Below are positions 42,335-50,037 of a stretch of 50,201 nucleotides of DNA, one piece after another. The notes under the pieces are model-generated. The model saw only the letters and a list, made by a program, of their open reading frames with translations, was not told the origin of the DNA and did no database searches. The DNA is taken from NCBI GenBank assembly GCA_003132525.1, contig PKXZ01000015.1:1-50201 (forward strand), read 5' to 3'. Position 1 is the stretch's first letter, and each line of letters opens with the position of its first letter. A program made the translations under genes and the position numbers. The stretch comes from Candidatus Dormiibacterota bacterium. Lineage in GTDB: Bacteria > Chloroflexota > Dormibacteria > Aeolococcales > Aeolococcaceae.

Positions 42335-43446
42335 ACCTCCGCAGCGGTCTCCACGATGAGACGCAGCTTCGCAACTTCCTCCTGGTACGTCAGGACGTTG
42401 CCCTCGACTGTGGAGGAGAAGCCGCACTGCGGCGACAGGCAGAGTTGCTCGAGTGGCACGAACTTCGCGGCCTCGTCGATGCGGCGCTTGAGGTCGTCCT
42501 TGGATTCCAGTGCGCCTCGCTTGGTGGTCACCAGGCCGAGCACGACGTACTTGTCCCTGGGGACGAAACGCAGTGGTTCGAAGCCTCCGGAACGCGCGTC
42601 GTCGTACTCGAGGAAGAAGCCGTCGACGCCGAGCTCGCCGAACAGCGCCTCGGCGACGAAGTCGTAGCCGCCCTCCGCCGCCCACGACGAGCGGAAGTTG
42701 CCCCGGCACATGTGCGTGGTGATGCGCATCGTCGACGGTTTCGCGGCAAGCACCCGATTGATGTTCTTGATGTACAGCTCGTGTTGATGCTCACGGTCAC
42801 CGCCGAGTGAGGCGATCAGCTCACGCTGTCGTGGGTCATTCAGATACGCGAGGCTGGTGTCGTCGAGCTGCAGATACGTGCAACCCAGCTCGCCGAGACG
42901 GCGGACCTCCTCAGCGTACGCAGCGGTGAGATCGTCCCAGAACCCGGCCATATCCGGATACACGGACTCGTCGATCGCCGCCCTCCCGCCTCGGTAATGG
43001 ACCATGCTCGGTGACGGGATCGTCAGCTTCGGTGTGATCCCAGCGGCGACGTTGTCCTTGAGAAAGCGAAAGTGGTCGGCGAAGATCGTCTGGCCGAGAC
43101 GCACGCGCTCATTGATGCGCAGCGCGGCCGGTGCGAAGTCCAGCGTCCCACCGTCGTTGAAGAACTGCACGTGCAGCTTCTCCGCTGCCTGGGTGACGCC
43201 ACCGAGCTGATAGATGAAATCCATGTGCCACGCGCTGCGGCGGAACTCACCGTCGGTCGCCGACTGCAGGCCGACGTCGCGCTGCATGGCGATCGCATCG
43301 CGGATCGCCGCGTCCTCGACCTCGCGCAATGCGGTTGCGCTGAGTGTCCCGGCGGCGTGCTGCGCACGTGCCTCCATGAGCTGGGGAGGGCGCAGCAGGC
43401 TGCCGACGTGGTCGGCGCGAAAGGGTGGCTCAGCGCGTCTGCTCAT
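42325..43446 (-). CDS. MetE-like cobalamin-independent methionine synthase homologue
   Basis: The 373-residue product matches the short YxjG/YxjH type of MetE-related enzymes. Features are FRADHVGSLLRPP at the start, LQLDDTSLAY in the middle, and the zinc ligands in THMCRGN (His and Cys), FFLEYDD (Glu) and LSPQCGFSS (Cys). The four-ligand zinc site is complete, so thiol methylation is plausible. The methyl donor is unknown because the MetE N-terminal folate domain is absent. The start is ATG 43446, divergent from azlC. It is coupled to the YcaQ-like gene. Confidence 0.85.
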   Translation of the reverse strand: MSRRAEPPFRADHVGSLLRPPQLMEARAQHAAGTLSATALREVEDAAIRDAIAMQRDVGLQSATDGEFRRSAWHMDFIYQLGGVTQAAEKLHVQFFNDGGTLDFAPAALRINERVRLGQTIFADHFRFLKDNVAAGITPKLTIPSPSMVHYRGGRAAIDESVYPDMAGFWDDLTAAYAEEVRRLGELGCTYLQLDDTSLAYLNDPRQRELIASLGGDREHQHELYIKNINRVLAAKPSTMRITTHMCRGNFRSSWAAEGGYDFVAEALFGELGVDGFFLEYDDARSGGFEPLRFVPRDKYVVLGLVTTKRGALESKDDLKRRIDEAAKFVPLEQLCLSPQCGFSSTVEGNVLTYQEEVAKLRLIVETAAEVWG

Positions 43447-43511
43447 CGCATGTGCTCGTCGACCTGATCAGCGCGGTAGCGTACCCGATGATGCAAGACG
43501 CGGGTTTGCCC

Positions 43512-43517
43512 TAGGCT
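43512..43517 (+). promoter_or_regulatory. -10 box ahead of azlC
   Basis: TAGGCT ends 10 bases before ATG 43528, leaving almost no leader. Confidence 0.35.
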
Positions 43518-43527
43518 TGCGCCCTTC

Positions 43528-44235
43528 ATGTCCGAACCACCGGCCGACGAGCATCCGCTCACCGACGCGTCCCGGAAAGCGGCGGAGCGCCGTATCCGCA
43601 ACCGCGCGCTGACCATCGGCATCAGCGTCACCCCGTTCGGGCTGTCGTTTGGGGCCGTGTCGGTGGAGGCGCACCTGAGCGTGGTGCAGGTGTGCCTGCT
43701 CTCACTGGTGCTGTTCTCCGGCGCATCGCAGTTCGCGCTGGTCAGCATCATCGGGGCCGGCGGTTCGTACTTCTCCGCGGTGGGGACGGCGCTGCTCCTT
43801 GGTGTTCGCAACGGCCTGTACGCGGCGCGCATCAACGCCCTGCTGCGCCCCAGCGGATGGCGCCGATTTGTGATGGCCGAGGTCACCATCGATGAGAGCA
43901 CGGCGATGGCGCTCAGCGAGGCGCCGTCTGGCAATGCGGCGCGCGCGTTCTGGTCGACCGCGCTCAGCGTCTACGTGCTCTGGAACGTGTCGACGGTGAT
44001 CGGGGCCTTGGTGGGCAACGCACTCGGCTCGCCGGCGACCACGGGGCTCGACGTGGCCGGACCGGCGGCCTTCGTCGCCCTGCTCGCGCCACGCCTCACC
44101 ACCCTGCGCATGCGAATGGTCGCGCTTGCATCCGGGTTGATCGCGCTCGTGACCGTGCCGGTCGTGCCCGTCGGCGCGCCGATCCTCATCGGCGGGTTGA
44201 CGGCGGTCGCGCTCCTCCTGGTGTTCGACCGATGA
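43528..44235 (+). CDS. azlC: AzlC family branched-chain amino acid exporter, large subunit
   Basis: The 235-residue membrane protein has the AzlC pattern: GISVTPFGLSFGAVSVEAHLSVVQVCLLSLVLFSGASQFALV, then GVRNGLYAARINALLRP, and about five to seven segments. It forms the large subunit with the AzlD-type protein that follows with an ATGA overlap. The two together export branched-chain amino acids or analogues. TAGGCT precedes the start at short distance. The gene is divergent from the MetE-like gene, which suggests a link to amino acid balance. Confidence 0.88.
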   Translation: MSEPPADEHPLTDASRKAAERRIRNRALTIGISVTPFGLSFGAVSVEAHLSVVQVCLLSLVLFSGASQFALVSIIGAGGSYFSAVGTALLLGVRNGLYAARINALLRPSGWRRFVMAEVTIDESTAMALSEAPSGNAARAFWSTALSVYVLWNVSTVIGALVGNALGSPATTGLDVAGPAAFVALLAPRLTTLRMRMVALASGLIALVTVPVVPVGAPILIGGLTAVALLLVFDR

Positions 44236-44534
44236 AGCTCTGGCTCGCGGTGCTCATCGCGTCCGCCAGCTGCGCCGCCCTGAAGCTGGCGGGCTTCGTG
44301 GTGCCGGCACGCCTCCTGGAGTCCGCGGTTGCGCGACGGATCCTCGAGGCGCTCCCCGTGACGTTGCTCAGCGCGCTCATCTCGGTTTCCGTGTTCGCGA
44401 CGGGCAATCACCTGATGCTCGATTCCCGCGCGGCCGGCCTTGCGGTGGCGCTGATTCTGGTCGCGATCCGTGCGCCGTTCCTGGTGGTCGTGGTGGCCGC
44501 GTGTGCCACCGCCGCCGGAGTGCACGCTCTCTGA
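44232..44534 (+). CDS. azlD: AzlD family branched-chain amino acid exporter, small subunit
   Basis: The 100-residue product has three to four membrane segments. It carries the AzlD-typical start (WLAVLIASASCAALKLAGFV) and LEALPVTLLSALISVSVFA. Its ATG overlaps the azlC stop by 4 bases, so the two subunits are made together. Confidence 0.88.
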   Translation: MKLWLAVLIASASCAALKLAGFVVPARLLESAVARRILEALPVTLLSALISVSVFATGNHLMLDSRAAGLAVALILVAIRAPFLVVVVAACATAAGVHAL

Positions 44535-44575
44535 AAACGGCCGCCGAAGTCGCGTTGGCCAGGCGCGGAGCGGAG

Positions 44576-44581
44576 TAGGGT
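44576..44581 (+). promoter_or_regulatory. -10 box of the CDF exporter gene
   Basis: TAGGGT ends 6 bases before GTG 44588 and 3 before GTG 44585, favouring 44588 as a leaderless start. Confidence 0.4.
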
Positions 44582-44587
44582 GAAGTG

Positions 44588-45526
44588 GTGCACCCACACG
44601 GACCGGAGGGGATCCACACACACGACGTCCCGGCCGACGCGGACCAGGGACGGCTGATCGCGGCCCTATGCCTGATTGGGATTTTCATCGCGGCCGAGGT
44701 CGTCGTCGCCGTGCTCGCCCGCTCGCTCGCGCTGCTTTCCGATGCGGCGCACATGCTCACTGACGTAGCGGCCCTCGGGGTTTCGTTGATCGCTCTCCGT
44801 CTCGCACAGCGGCCGCCGAAGGGCGGACTGACATTCGGTCTCAAACGCGCAGAGGTGCTCGCGGCGCTGATCAGCGGCGCGACGCTGCTCGTCCTCGCCG
44901 CGGTGCTGGTATTTGAGGCCGCGCTGCGCCTCGCCGCACCCCTGACCGTGCAGGGAGGCGCGGTCATCGTGATCGCCGTGGTTGGCATCGGAGTCAATCT
45001 TGCGGTCACGTATCAGCTCTCACGTGCCGACCGGCGCAGCCTCAACATCGAGGCCAGCTTTCGCCACATCCTCACCGATCTCTATGCATTCATAGGGACC
45101 CTGATCGCGGGCATCGTGATCGTCACCACCAGATTCGAGCGCGCCGACGCGATCGCCTCGGTCGTGGTCGCAGGGCTCATGGTGTACGCGGGCGTCCGGC
45201 TGCTCGGCAAGGCGGGCAGGGTGCTCCTCGAGGCGTCTCCCGCTGACCTGGATCCCGAGGTGATCGGCAGCGCCCTGGCGGCGCATCCGCATGTCGTCAA
45301 CGTGCACGACCTCCACGTCTGGGAGCTCACGTCGGGTTTCCCATCGCTCTCCGCCCATGTCCTCGTGCACCCCAAGGACGACTGCCACTTGATCCGGCTC
45401 GACCTCGAGCGCTTTCTCGAGGAGCACTTCCATGTGAAGCACACCACCCTCCAGGTCGATCACGCGCCGGAGGAGTACCTGCACGTGGAGCGCCTGGTGC
45501 CTGATCGAGGGCGATCAGCCCACTGA
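44588..45526 (+). CDS. Cation diffusion facilitator (CzcD/ZitB-like metal exporter)
   Basis: The 312-residue product has a His-rich start (HPHGPEGIHTHD), six membrane segments and a cytoplasmic C-terminal domain. The metal site HxxxD pairs are present: SDAAHMLTD in segment 2 and FRHILTD in segment 5. The C-terminal domain has HDLHVWELTSGFPSLSAHV and a late His cluster. It most likely exports zinc or a similar divalent metal in exchange for protons. It converges with the Fur-family gene across a repeat region, and a nickel/cobalt importer lies beyond. Confidence 0.9.
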   Translation: MHPHGPEGIHTHDVPADADQGRLIAALCLIGIFIAAEVVVAVLARSLALLSDAAHMLTDVAALGVSLIALRLAQRPPKGGLTFGLKRAEVLAALISGATLLVLAAVLVFEAALRLAAPLTVQGGAVIVIAVVGIGVNLAVTYQLSRADRRSLNIEASFRHILTDLYAFIGTLIAGIVIVTTRFERADAIASVVVAGLMVYAGVRLLGKAGRVLLEASPADLDPEVIGSALAAHPHVVNVHDLHVWELTSGFPSLSAHVLVHPKDDCHLIRLDLERFLEEHFHVKHTTLQVDHAPEEYLHVERLVPDRGRSAH

Positions 45527-45540
45527 AGGGCTCCGCCAGA

Positions 45541-45598
45541 CCTTGGCTTGGTGGTGCGGCGCCAGGGGACGGGCGGCACCATGCTCAGCTTGTTCGCT
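45541..45598. repeat. Repeat unit 1
   Basis: 58 bases, 41 of which (45558-45598, from GGCGCCAGGGGACGGG onward) recur exactly at 45636-45676. The flanking 17 bases match unit 2 with three differences and one indel. Confidence 0.8.
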
Positions 45599-45617
45599 GG
45601 CTGGCTGCGCCGCAGTC

Positions 45618-45676
45618 CCTTCGCTTGGAGGTGGCGGCGCCAGGGGACGGGCGGCACCATGCTCAGCTTGTTCGCT
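45618..45676. repeat. Repeat unit 2
   Basis: 59 bases, near-identical to unit 1 with a start-to-start period of 77-78 bases. Translated by chance it gives RRQGTGGTMLSLFA, seen as a shadow in spurious ORFs. Confidence 0.8.
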
Positions 45677-45731
45677 CCCTCGGTCGCGCCACTCTATTGT
45701 CGCGCTCGCTCAGTCGCTCTCAAATTCGCTG

Positions 45732-45754
45732 GGTGCCGCCCGTCCCCTGGCGCC
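45732..45754. repeat. Inverted copy of the repeat core
   Basis: 23 bases, the exact reverse complement of the first 23 bases of the repeat core. With either direct unit it can form a 23-bp stem spanning the intergenic region between the convergent CDF and Fur-family genes. Confidence 0.8.
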
Positions 45755-45764
45755 TTACAGGCGC
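45750..45764 (+). terminator. Small hairpin next to the inverted repeat
   Basis: GCGCC-TTACA-GGCGC, a 5-bp stem and 5-base loop between convergent genes. It may help end the CDF or Fur-family transcript. Confidence 0.3.
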
Positions 45765-45798
45765 AGTGCCGTTCCCTACGCTCGTCCGAGCTTCGACT

Positions 45799-46233
45799 TC
45801 AAGCTTCTGCTTCCGAGGCGCAGTCGGCGCAGACGCCCAGGACCGCGAAGTGATACGGGCGGAGCTCGAAGCCGAGCCTTCGCTTGGCGCCTTCGGCCAT
45901 CGCCTCGAACAGGTCCTCCGGAGCTTCAAGGGTGGCGCCGCAGACCTCGCAGACGAGGTGGCCGTGGGCTTCGGTGGCCAGATGGTAGGTGGCGGCACCG
46001 TGACCGAGGTGGGTGTGCACCACCACGCCAAGGCGCTCGAGCTCCTCGAGATTGCGATAGACGGTGGAGGCGTGGACGTCGGGCGCGAGGGCTCGGACGG
46101 CGACCAGGAGCTCCTCCGCGGTGGGGTGATCCGCCCCCTTCACGAGCGCGGTGAGCACCAGGCGGCGTGCGGTGGTGACCCGCGAGCCCCCGTCCCGGAG
46201 CTGGGCGACGAGTTCTTCGACGGTGCTGCTCAT
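45799..46233 (-). CDS. Fur-family metal-dependent regulator
   Basis: The 144-residue product starts MSSTVEELVAQLRDGGSRVTTARRLV and has the recognition helix HASTVYRNLEELERLGVV. The metal region is HLGHGAATYHL followed by HGHLVCEVCG, and a second Cys pair, CADC, lies near the end; the two CxxC pairs bind structural zinc. Whether it is Fur, Zur or Nur cannot be read safely. The neighbours, a CDF exporter and a NiCoT importer, favour zinc or nickel/cobalt. ATG 46233 lies 6 bases after TATCCT, so the mRNA is probably leaderless. The longer frame upstream is not supported. Confidence 0.88.
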   Translation of the reverse strand: MSSTVEELVAQLRDGGSRVTTARRLVLTALVKGADHPTAEELLVAVRALAPDVHASTVYRNLEELERLGVVVHTHLGHGAATYHLATEAHGHLVCEVCGATLEAPEDLFEAMAEGAKRRLGFELRPYHFAVLGVCADCASEAEA

Positions 46234-46239
46234 GACTGA

Positions 46240-46245
46240 AGGATA
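46240..46245 (-). promoter_or_regulatory. -10 box of the Fur-family gene
   Basis: TATCCT on the minus strand ends 6 bases before ATG 46233. Confidence 0.45.
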
Positions 46246-46309
46246 GCCGCGACCGCCAGCCATCGCCCGGACGACGCATCTGGTTTCTGGACGCTGTTGC
46301 GTGCTGGTC

Positions 46310-46323
46310 GCGTTTTGATACGC
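46310..46323. promoter_or_regulatory. Candidate operator ahead of the NiCoT importer gene
   Basis: GCGTTTTGATACGC has GCGT/ACGC arms around an AT-rich centre, 42 bases upstream of ATG 46366. ACGCA/TGCGT arms (about 46275-46303) lie just upstream. Either could be the binding site of the adjacent Fur-family protein. Confidence 0.3.
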
Positions 46324-46365
46324 TGGGCGGGCTCCTGACGTTGAGGGAACATGAGGAGGAAGCCA

Positions 46366-47460
46366 ATGGCCGCGACGGCGTCTCGCCTGGCCCGGATCCG
46401 CGGCTCGCTGTCCCCGCGTGAGTGGGGACGCGTCGGCGGCATGGTCGGGTTCATCATCGGCCTCTACGTGGTCGGCTGGGGGGTCTTCATCCTCGCCATC
46501 CTGCCGGAGCACTCCAAGTTCCTCGGCATCGGGGTTGCGGTCACCGCGTACACGCTGGGTCTCCGCCACGCCTTCGACGCGGACCACATCTCGGCGATCG
46601 ACAACACCACCCGAAAGCTCATGTCCGAGGGCAAGCGTCCACTCTCGGTCGGCTTCTGGTTCTCGCTCGGGCACTCGTCGGTGGTGTTCGGGCTCGGCGT
46701 CGGGCTCACCTTCGCGGCACGGGCGATCATCGGCCAGCTCAGCCACTCGAACTCCACGGTCGAGACCTTCGGCGGGATCATCGGCACGCTCGTCTCGGGG
46801 ACGTTTCTGTACCTGATCGCGATCCTCAACCTGATCGTGCTGGTGGGGATCGTCAAGGTGTTCGTCGAGATGCGTCGAGGCCGCTACAACGACGAGCAGC
46901 TCGATCAGCAGCTCAACGCGCGCGGTCTCATGACCCGGTTCTTCGGCAAGCTGATGCGCTCGATCCGCAGCCCGTGGCAGATGTACCCGGTGGGCGTCCT
47001 CTTCGGCCTCGGATTCGACACGGCCACCGAGGTCGCGCTGCTCGCGGCCACGGCCGGAGCCGCCACCGCCGGCCTGCCCTGGTATGCGGTGCTGAGCCTG
47101 CCGATTCTCTTCGCAGCCGGCATGGCGACTCTCGACACCCTGGACGGATCATTCATGAACTTCGCGTACGGATGGGCGTTCTCGAAGCCGGTGCGCAAGG
47201 TCTACTACAACATCACGATCACGGGACTGTCCGTGGCGGTCGCGATGTTGATCGGCACCATCGAGATCTTCGGATTGCTCGCCGCGCAGCTCAACCTTTC
47301 GGGTGGCTTCTGGGACTTCATGTCGAACTTCAACATCAATGAAGCCGGCTTCATCATCGTCGGGCTGTTCGTCATCACCTGGGCGGCGGCGCTCGCCATC
47401 TGGCGCTTCGGCCGGATCGAGCAGCGGTGGGAGCGAGCCTCGGCGCGACGGCGAACGTAG
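46366..47460 (+). CDS. NiCoT family nickel/cobalt transporter
   Basis: The 364-residue product carries the NiCoT signature LGLRHAFDADHISAIDNTTRK in segment 2, LGHSSVVFGLGVGL, LFGLGFDTATEVALL and GMATLDTLDGSFMNFAYGWAF, all defining motifs of HoxN/NixA-type importers. It takes up Ni or Co with high affinity. ATG 46366 is supported by GAGGAGGA at 46353-46360. It is divergent from the Fur-family gene, its likely regulator. Nickel or cobalt users (urease, hydrogenase, B12 enzymes) are not in the window. Confidence 0.9.
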   Translation: MAATASRLARIRGSLSPREWGRVGGMVGFIIGLYVVGWGVFILAILPEHSKFLGIGVAVTAYTLGLRHAFDADHISAIDNTTRKLMSEGKRPLSVGFWFSLGHSSVVFGLGVGLTFAARAIIGQLSHSNSTVETFGGIIGTLVSGTFLYLIAILNLIVLVGIVKVFVEMRRGRYNDEQLDQQLNARGLMTRFFGKLMRSIRSPWQMYPVGVLFGLGFDTATEVALLAATAGAATAGLPWYAVLSLPILFAAGMATLDTLDGSFMNFAYGWAFSKPVRKVYYNITITGLSVAVAMLIGTIEIFGLLAAQLNLSGGFWDFMSNFNINEAGFIIVGLFVITWAAALAIWRFGRIEQRWERASARRRT

Positions 47461-47463
47461 CTG

Positions 47464-47480
47464 AGGCGCGGCCGGCGCCT
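47464..47480. terminator. Bidirectional terminator between convergent genes
   Basis: AGGCGC-GGCCG-GCGCCT, a 6-bp GC stem in the 18-base gap between the NiCoT stop and the permease stop. It can serve both strands. Confidence 0.5.
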
Positions 47481-50016
47481 ACTCGGTCGCGATGGCTCGA
47501 AGGATGTCCACTCGCGCGGCACGGATGGTCGGGATGATCGCCGCCAGGACGCCGAAGACTCCTGCGGCGAGCGCGTAGAGGATCAGGTTGCCGCCCGGGA
47601 TTGCCACGTTGGTGATCCCGAGGTCGTGGAGGGATCCGGCCACGACGACGCCCAGGCCGAGCCCCACCACGAGTCCGAGCACGGCACCGAGCAGCGAGAT
47701 GATCACCGACTCCCACCGCACCATTGACCGGGTCTGCGACCTGGTCATCCCCAGGGCGCGCAGCACGCCGATCTCTCGGGTGCGCTCCAGCACGCTCAAC
47801 GCCAGCGTGTTCGCGATGCCGAGGACGGCAATGATGATGGCGAAGGCGAGCAGCGTTGTGATCAGGTTGAGGAAGCTGTCCAGCCCCGCTCCGACGAAGG
47901 TTCGGTACTGAGAGCGACTCATCGCCATGAGCAGCGGAAACGCGTGGACGTCGTGCTGCAGCGCGGCTTCCGCCTGGCCGCTGGACACGCCGGATGCTGC
48001 ATTGGCGAGCACGACGTCGTCACGGGCCGTCGGAACATTGGGCTGCATGGTCGCAATCGACACGATGTATCCGCTCACCAGCGCATTCGCCGTGTAGATG
48101 CCGCCGATTCGGACGCGCACCGACGCTCCCTGCGGGAAGTTGAAGGTGACCAGCTGGCCCATGTGCACACCAGACGCACTCGCCTCAGTCGAGTCGACGA
48201 TCGCGGTGTTGATCGTGCCGATCGCTGACGGGTTCCCCGACACCATGCTCAGCGTCAACACGCTCCCGAGCTCGGACGGATCGATTGCGGAGATGCTCTC
48301 GGAGCTGCCGCGGATGAGCACCGGCGTGACGCGAACCTCTGTGACGTCCTTCAGCTTCGGATCACTCGCAAGCACCCCGGCCGCCTGGGTGTCGAAGTCG
48401 GGGCCCTGCGTGAACACGATGAAGTCCGCACGCAGCGTGCCTTCGATCGCATTGTTCGTTGAAACGCGCACGGAGTCCGTGAGCACTGCGACGCAGGTCA
48501 CGAGTGCGAGGCCGATCATCAGTGCTGCAGCTGTGAGTGCGGTGCGTCGCGGGTTGCGCCGCGCGTTTTCGCCGGCCAGCAGGCCGGCAGCACCCCGCAA
48601 TCTTCGCACCGGCCACCCGAGCACCGTTGCCACAGGAACCACCAGGAGGGGAGCGAGCAGCGACACCCCCAGAAAGACGCCGAGGAAGCCTCCACCGATG
48701 AGTTGCAGCGTGACGCTGTTCGAGGTGAAGAGCCCTGCAACCAGGGCGGCGCAGCCAGCAACGAAGATCACCAACCCCAGCGCGATGCGCCGGCGCGGCA
48801 GGTCCTGGGTCTCCGGAAGCGACTCTGACAAAGCTGCGACGGGAGCGATGCGCGTCGCCCGCCGAGCGGGCAGCGTTGCCGCGATGACCGTGACGATGGT
48901 GCCGACGAGCACCGCGACGATGAGCGTGCGCGGCAGCAGGGTGATACCGCCCGTCGAGGCGGATCCGAACAGCGACAGCAAGGCGCGCGCGATGAGGATG
49001 CCCACGCCGAATCCGAGAATCGACGCGACGAAGCCGGTCACGGCCGCCTCGACCAGCACCGATGTCATGACCTGCGCGCGGGTCGCGCCCAGGGCGCGCA
49101 ACAGGGCCAGTTCACGGGTGCGCTGCGCCACCAGGATGTTGAACGTGTTGATGATCAGGAAGCTGCCGACGAACAGCGAGATGAACGCGAAAACGAGCAG
49201 CGGTGTGCCGATGAAGGTGCTGATCGTGGACTCTGTGCTCTGTTCGGCGGCGGCAGCCGCCTGCTGACCGGTCTCCGCCACGGCATAGCTGGGCAGCGCC
49301 ATCGCGATACGCTCGCGGAGCACGACATCGGTGACGCCACTCTGCGCGCTGACCAGGATGCTGTCGTACTTGTTCTGGCCGTCGAGGACGCGCTCGGCAG
49401 TTGCTTCAGTGAATAACGCGATGGTGGCGCCCGCCAGGTTGTCGGAGCTTCCGTAACCGGCGATGCCGGTGATCGTGAAATGCTCCTCGACGCCACCCTG
49501 GAAGACGATCGGCAGCGATGCACCCACGACGAGCCCGTTCTTCTCGGCGGTGCCGGCATCGACAACGACGTCGTTGGGTCCCTCTGGCGGCGTGCCGCTG
49601 CGCAGGTGATACGGCGAGATGTTGCTGTCGGTGATCCAGTTGGCGCCGAATGTTGGTGGTCCGTTGCCGCCGATGGGCTTGCCGTTGTGACCGATGAGCG
49701 TCGCTCCCTCGCGGAAGATGTTGCCGACCGCATCGCTGACACCGGGAACAGCGCGAACGGTGGTCAGCAACGAGGTTGGCACCGGATGGTTCGCACCGCC
49801 GCCGATGCCGCCCGACGTCCCAGCGATGGGATGACCGTGCACGGTCACCGCGACGCCGGCATTCGCTGTCGCGAAGATGCTCATGAACGTCGAGTTGATC
49901 GTGTCGGTGAGGATGAACGTGCCGGCGACGAACGAGACACCTAGGATGACCGCGATGGTCGTGAGCGCGAGGCGAAGCTTGTGTGACAGCAGGCTTCGCA
50001 GGCTGACCCCGATCAC
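47479..50016 (-). CDS. MacB/FtsX-type ABC transporter permease
   Basis: The 845-residue product has the FtsX arrangement. After RSLLSHKLRLALTTIAVILGVSFVAGTFIL comes a large periplasmic-type loop, three segments, a central repeat of the same unit (RRTALTAAALMIGLALVTCVAV), another loop and three final segments ending ILRAIATE. Motifs ELALLRALGATRAQV and EIGVLRALGMTRSQT mark the two FtsX halves. It works with the ATPase whose gene end lies 21 bases upstream on the same strand. Such pairs export lipoproteins, peptides or drugs, or act as mechanotransmitters; the substrate is unknown. The start is GTG 50016. Confidence 0.9.
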   Translation of the reverse strand: MIGVSLRSLLSHKLRLALTTIAVILGVSFVAGTFILTDTINSTFMSIFATANAGVAVTVHGHPIAGTSGGIGGGANHPVPTSLLTTVRAVPGVSDAVGNIFREGATLIGHNGKPIGGNGPPTFGANWITDSNISPYHLRSGTPPEGPNDVVVDAGTAEKNGLVVGASLPIVFQGGVEEHFTITGIAGYGSSDNLAGATIALFTEATAERVLDGQNKYDSILVSAQSGVTDVVLRERIAMALPSYAVAETGQQAAAAAEQSTESTISTFIGTPLLVFAFISLFVGSFLIINTFNILVAQRTRELALLRALGATRAQVMTSVLVEAAVTGFVASILGFGVGILIARALLSLFGSASTGGITLLPRTLIVAVLVGTIVTVIAATLPARRATRIAPVAALSESLPETQDLPRRRIALGLVIFVAGCAALVAGLFTSNSVTLQLIGGGFLGVFLGVSLLAPLLVVPVATVLGWPVRRLRGAAGLLAGENARRNPRRTALTAAALMIGLALVTCVAVLTDSVRVSTNNAIEGTLRADFIVFTQGPDFDTQAAGVLASDPKLKDVTEVRVTPVLIRGSSESISAIDPSELGSVLTLSMVSGNPSAIGTINTAIVDSTEASASGVHMGQLVTFNFPQGASVRVRIGGIYTANALVSGYIVSIATMQPNVPTARDDVVLANAASGVSSGQAEAALQHDVHAFPLLMAMSRSQYRTFVGAGLDSFLNLITTLLAFAIIIAVLGIANTLALSVLERTREIGVLRALGMTRSQTRSMVRWESVIISLLGAVLGLVVGLGLGVVVAGSLHDLGITNVAIPGGNLILYALAAGVFGVLAAIIPTIRAARVDILRAIATE

Positions 50017-50037
50017 GTGCGTGTACTCCGCGAGCGG

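Noticed and set aside
45541-45764. CRISPR array
   Set aside because: Only two direct units, with a spacer of about 20 bases between full units and one inverted copy; no cas genes in the window.
45548-45853. ORFs containing RRQGTGGTMLSLFA repeats
   Set aside because: They are chance translations of the repeat element; no ribosome site or coherent fold.
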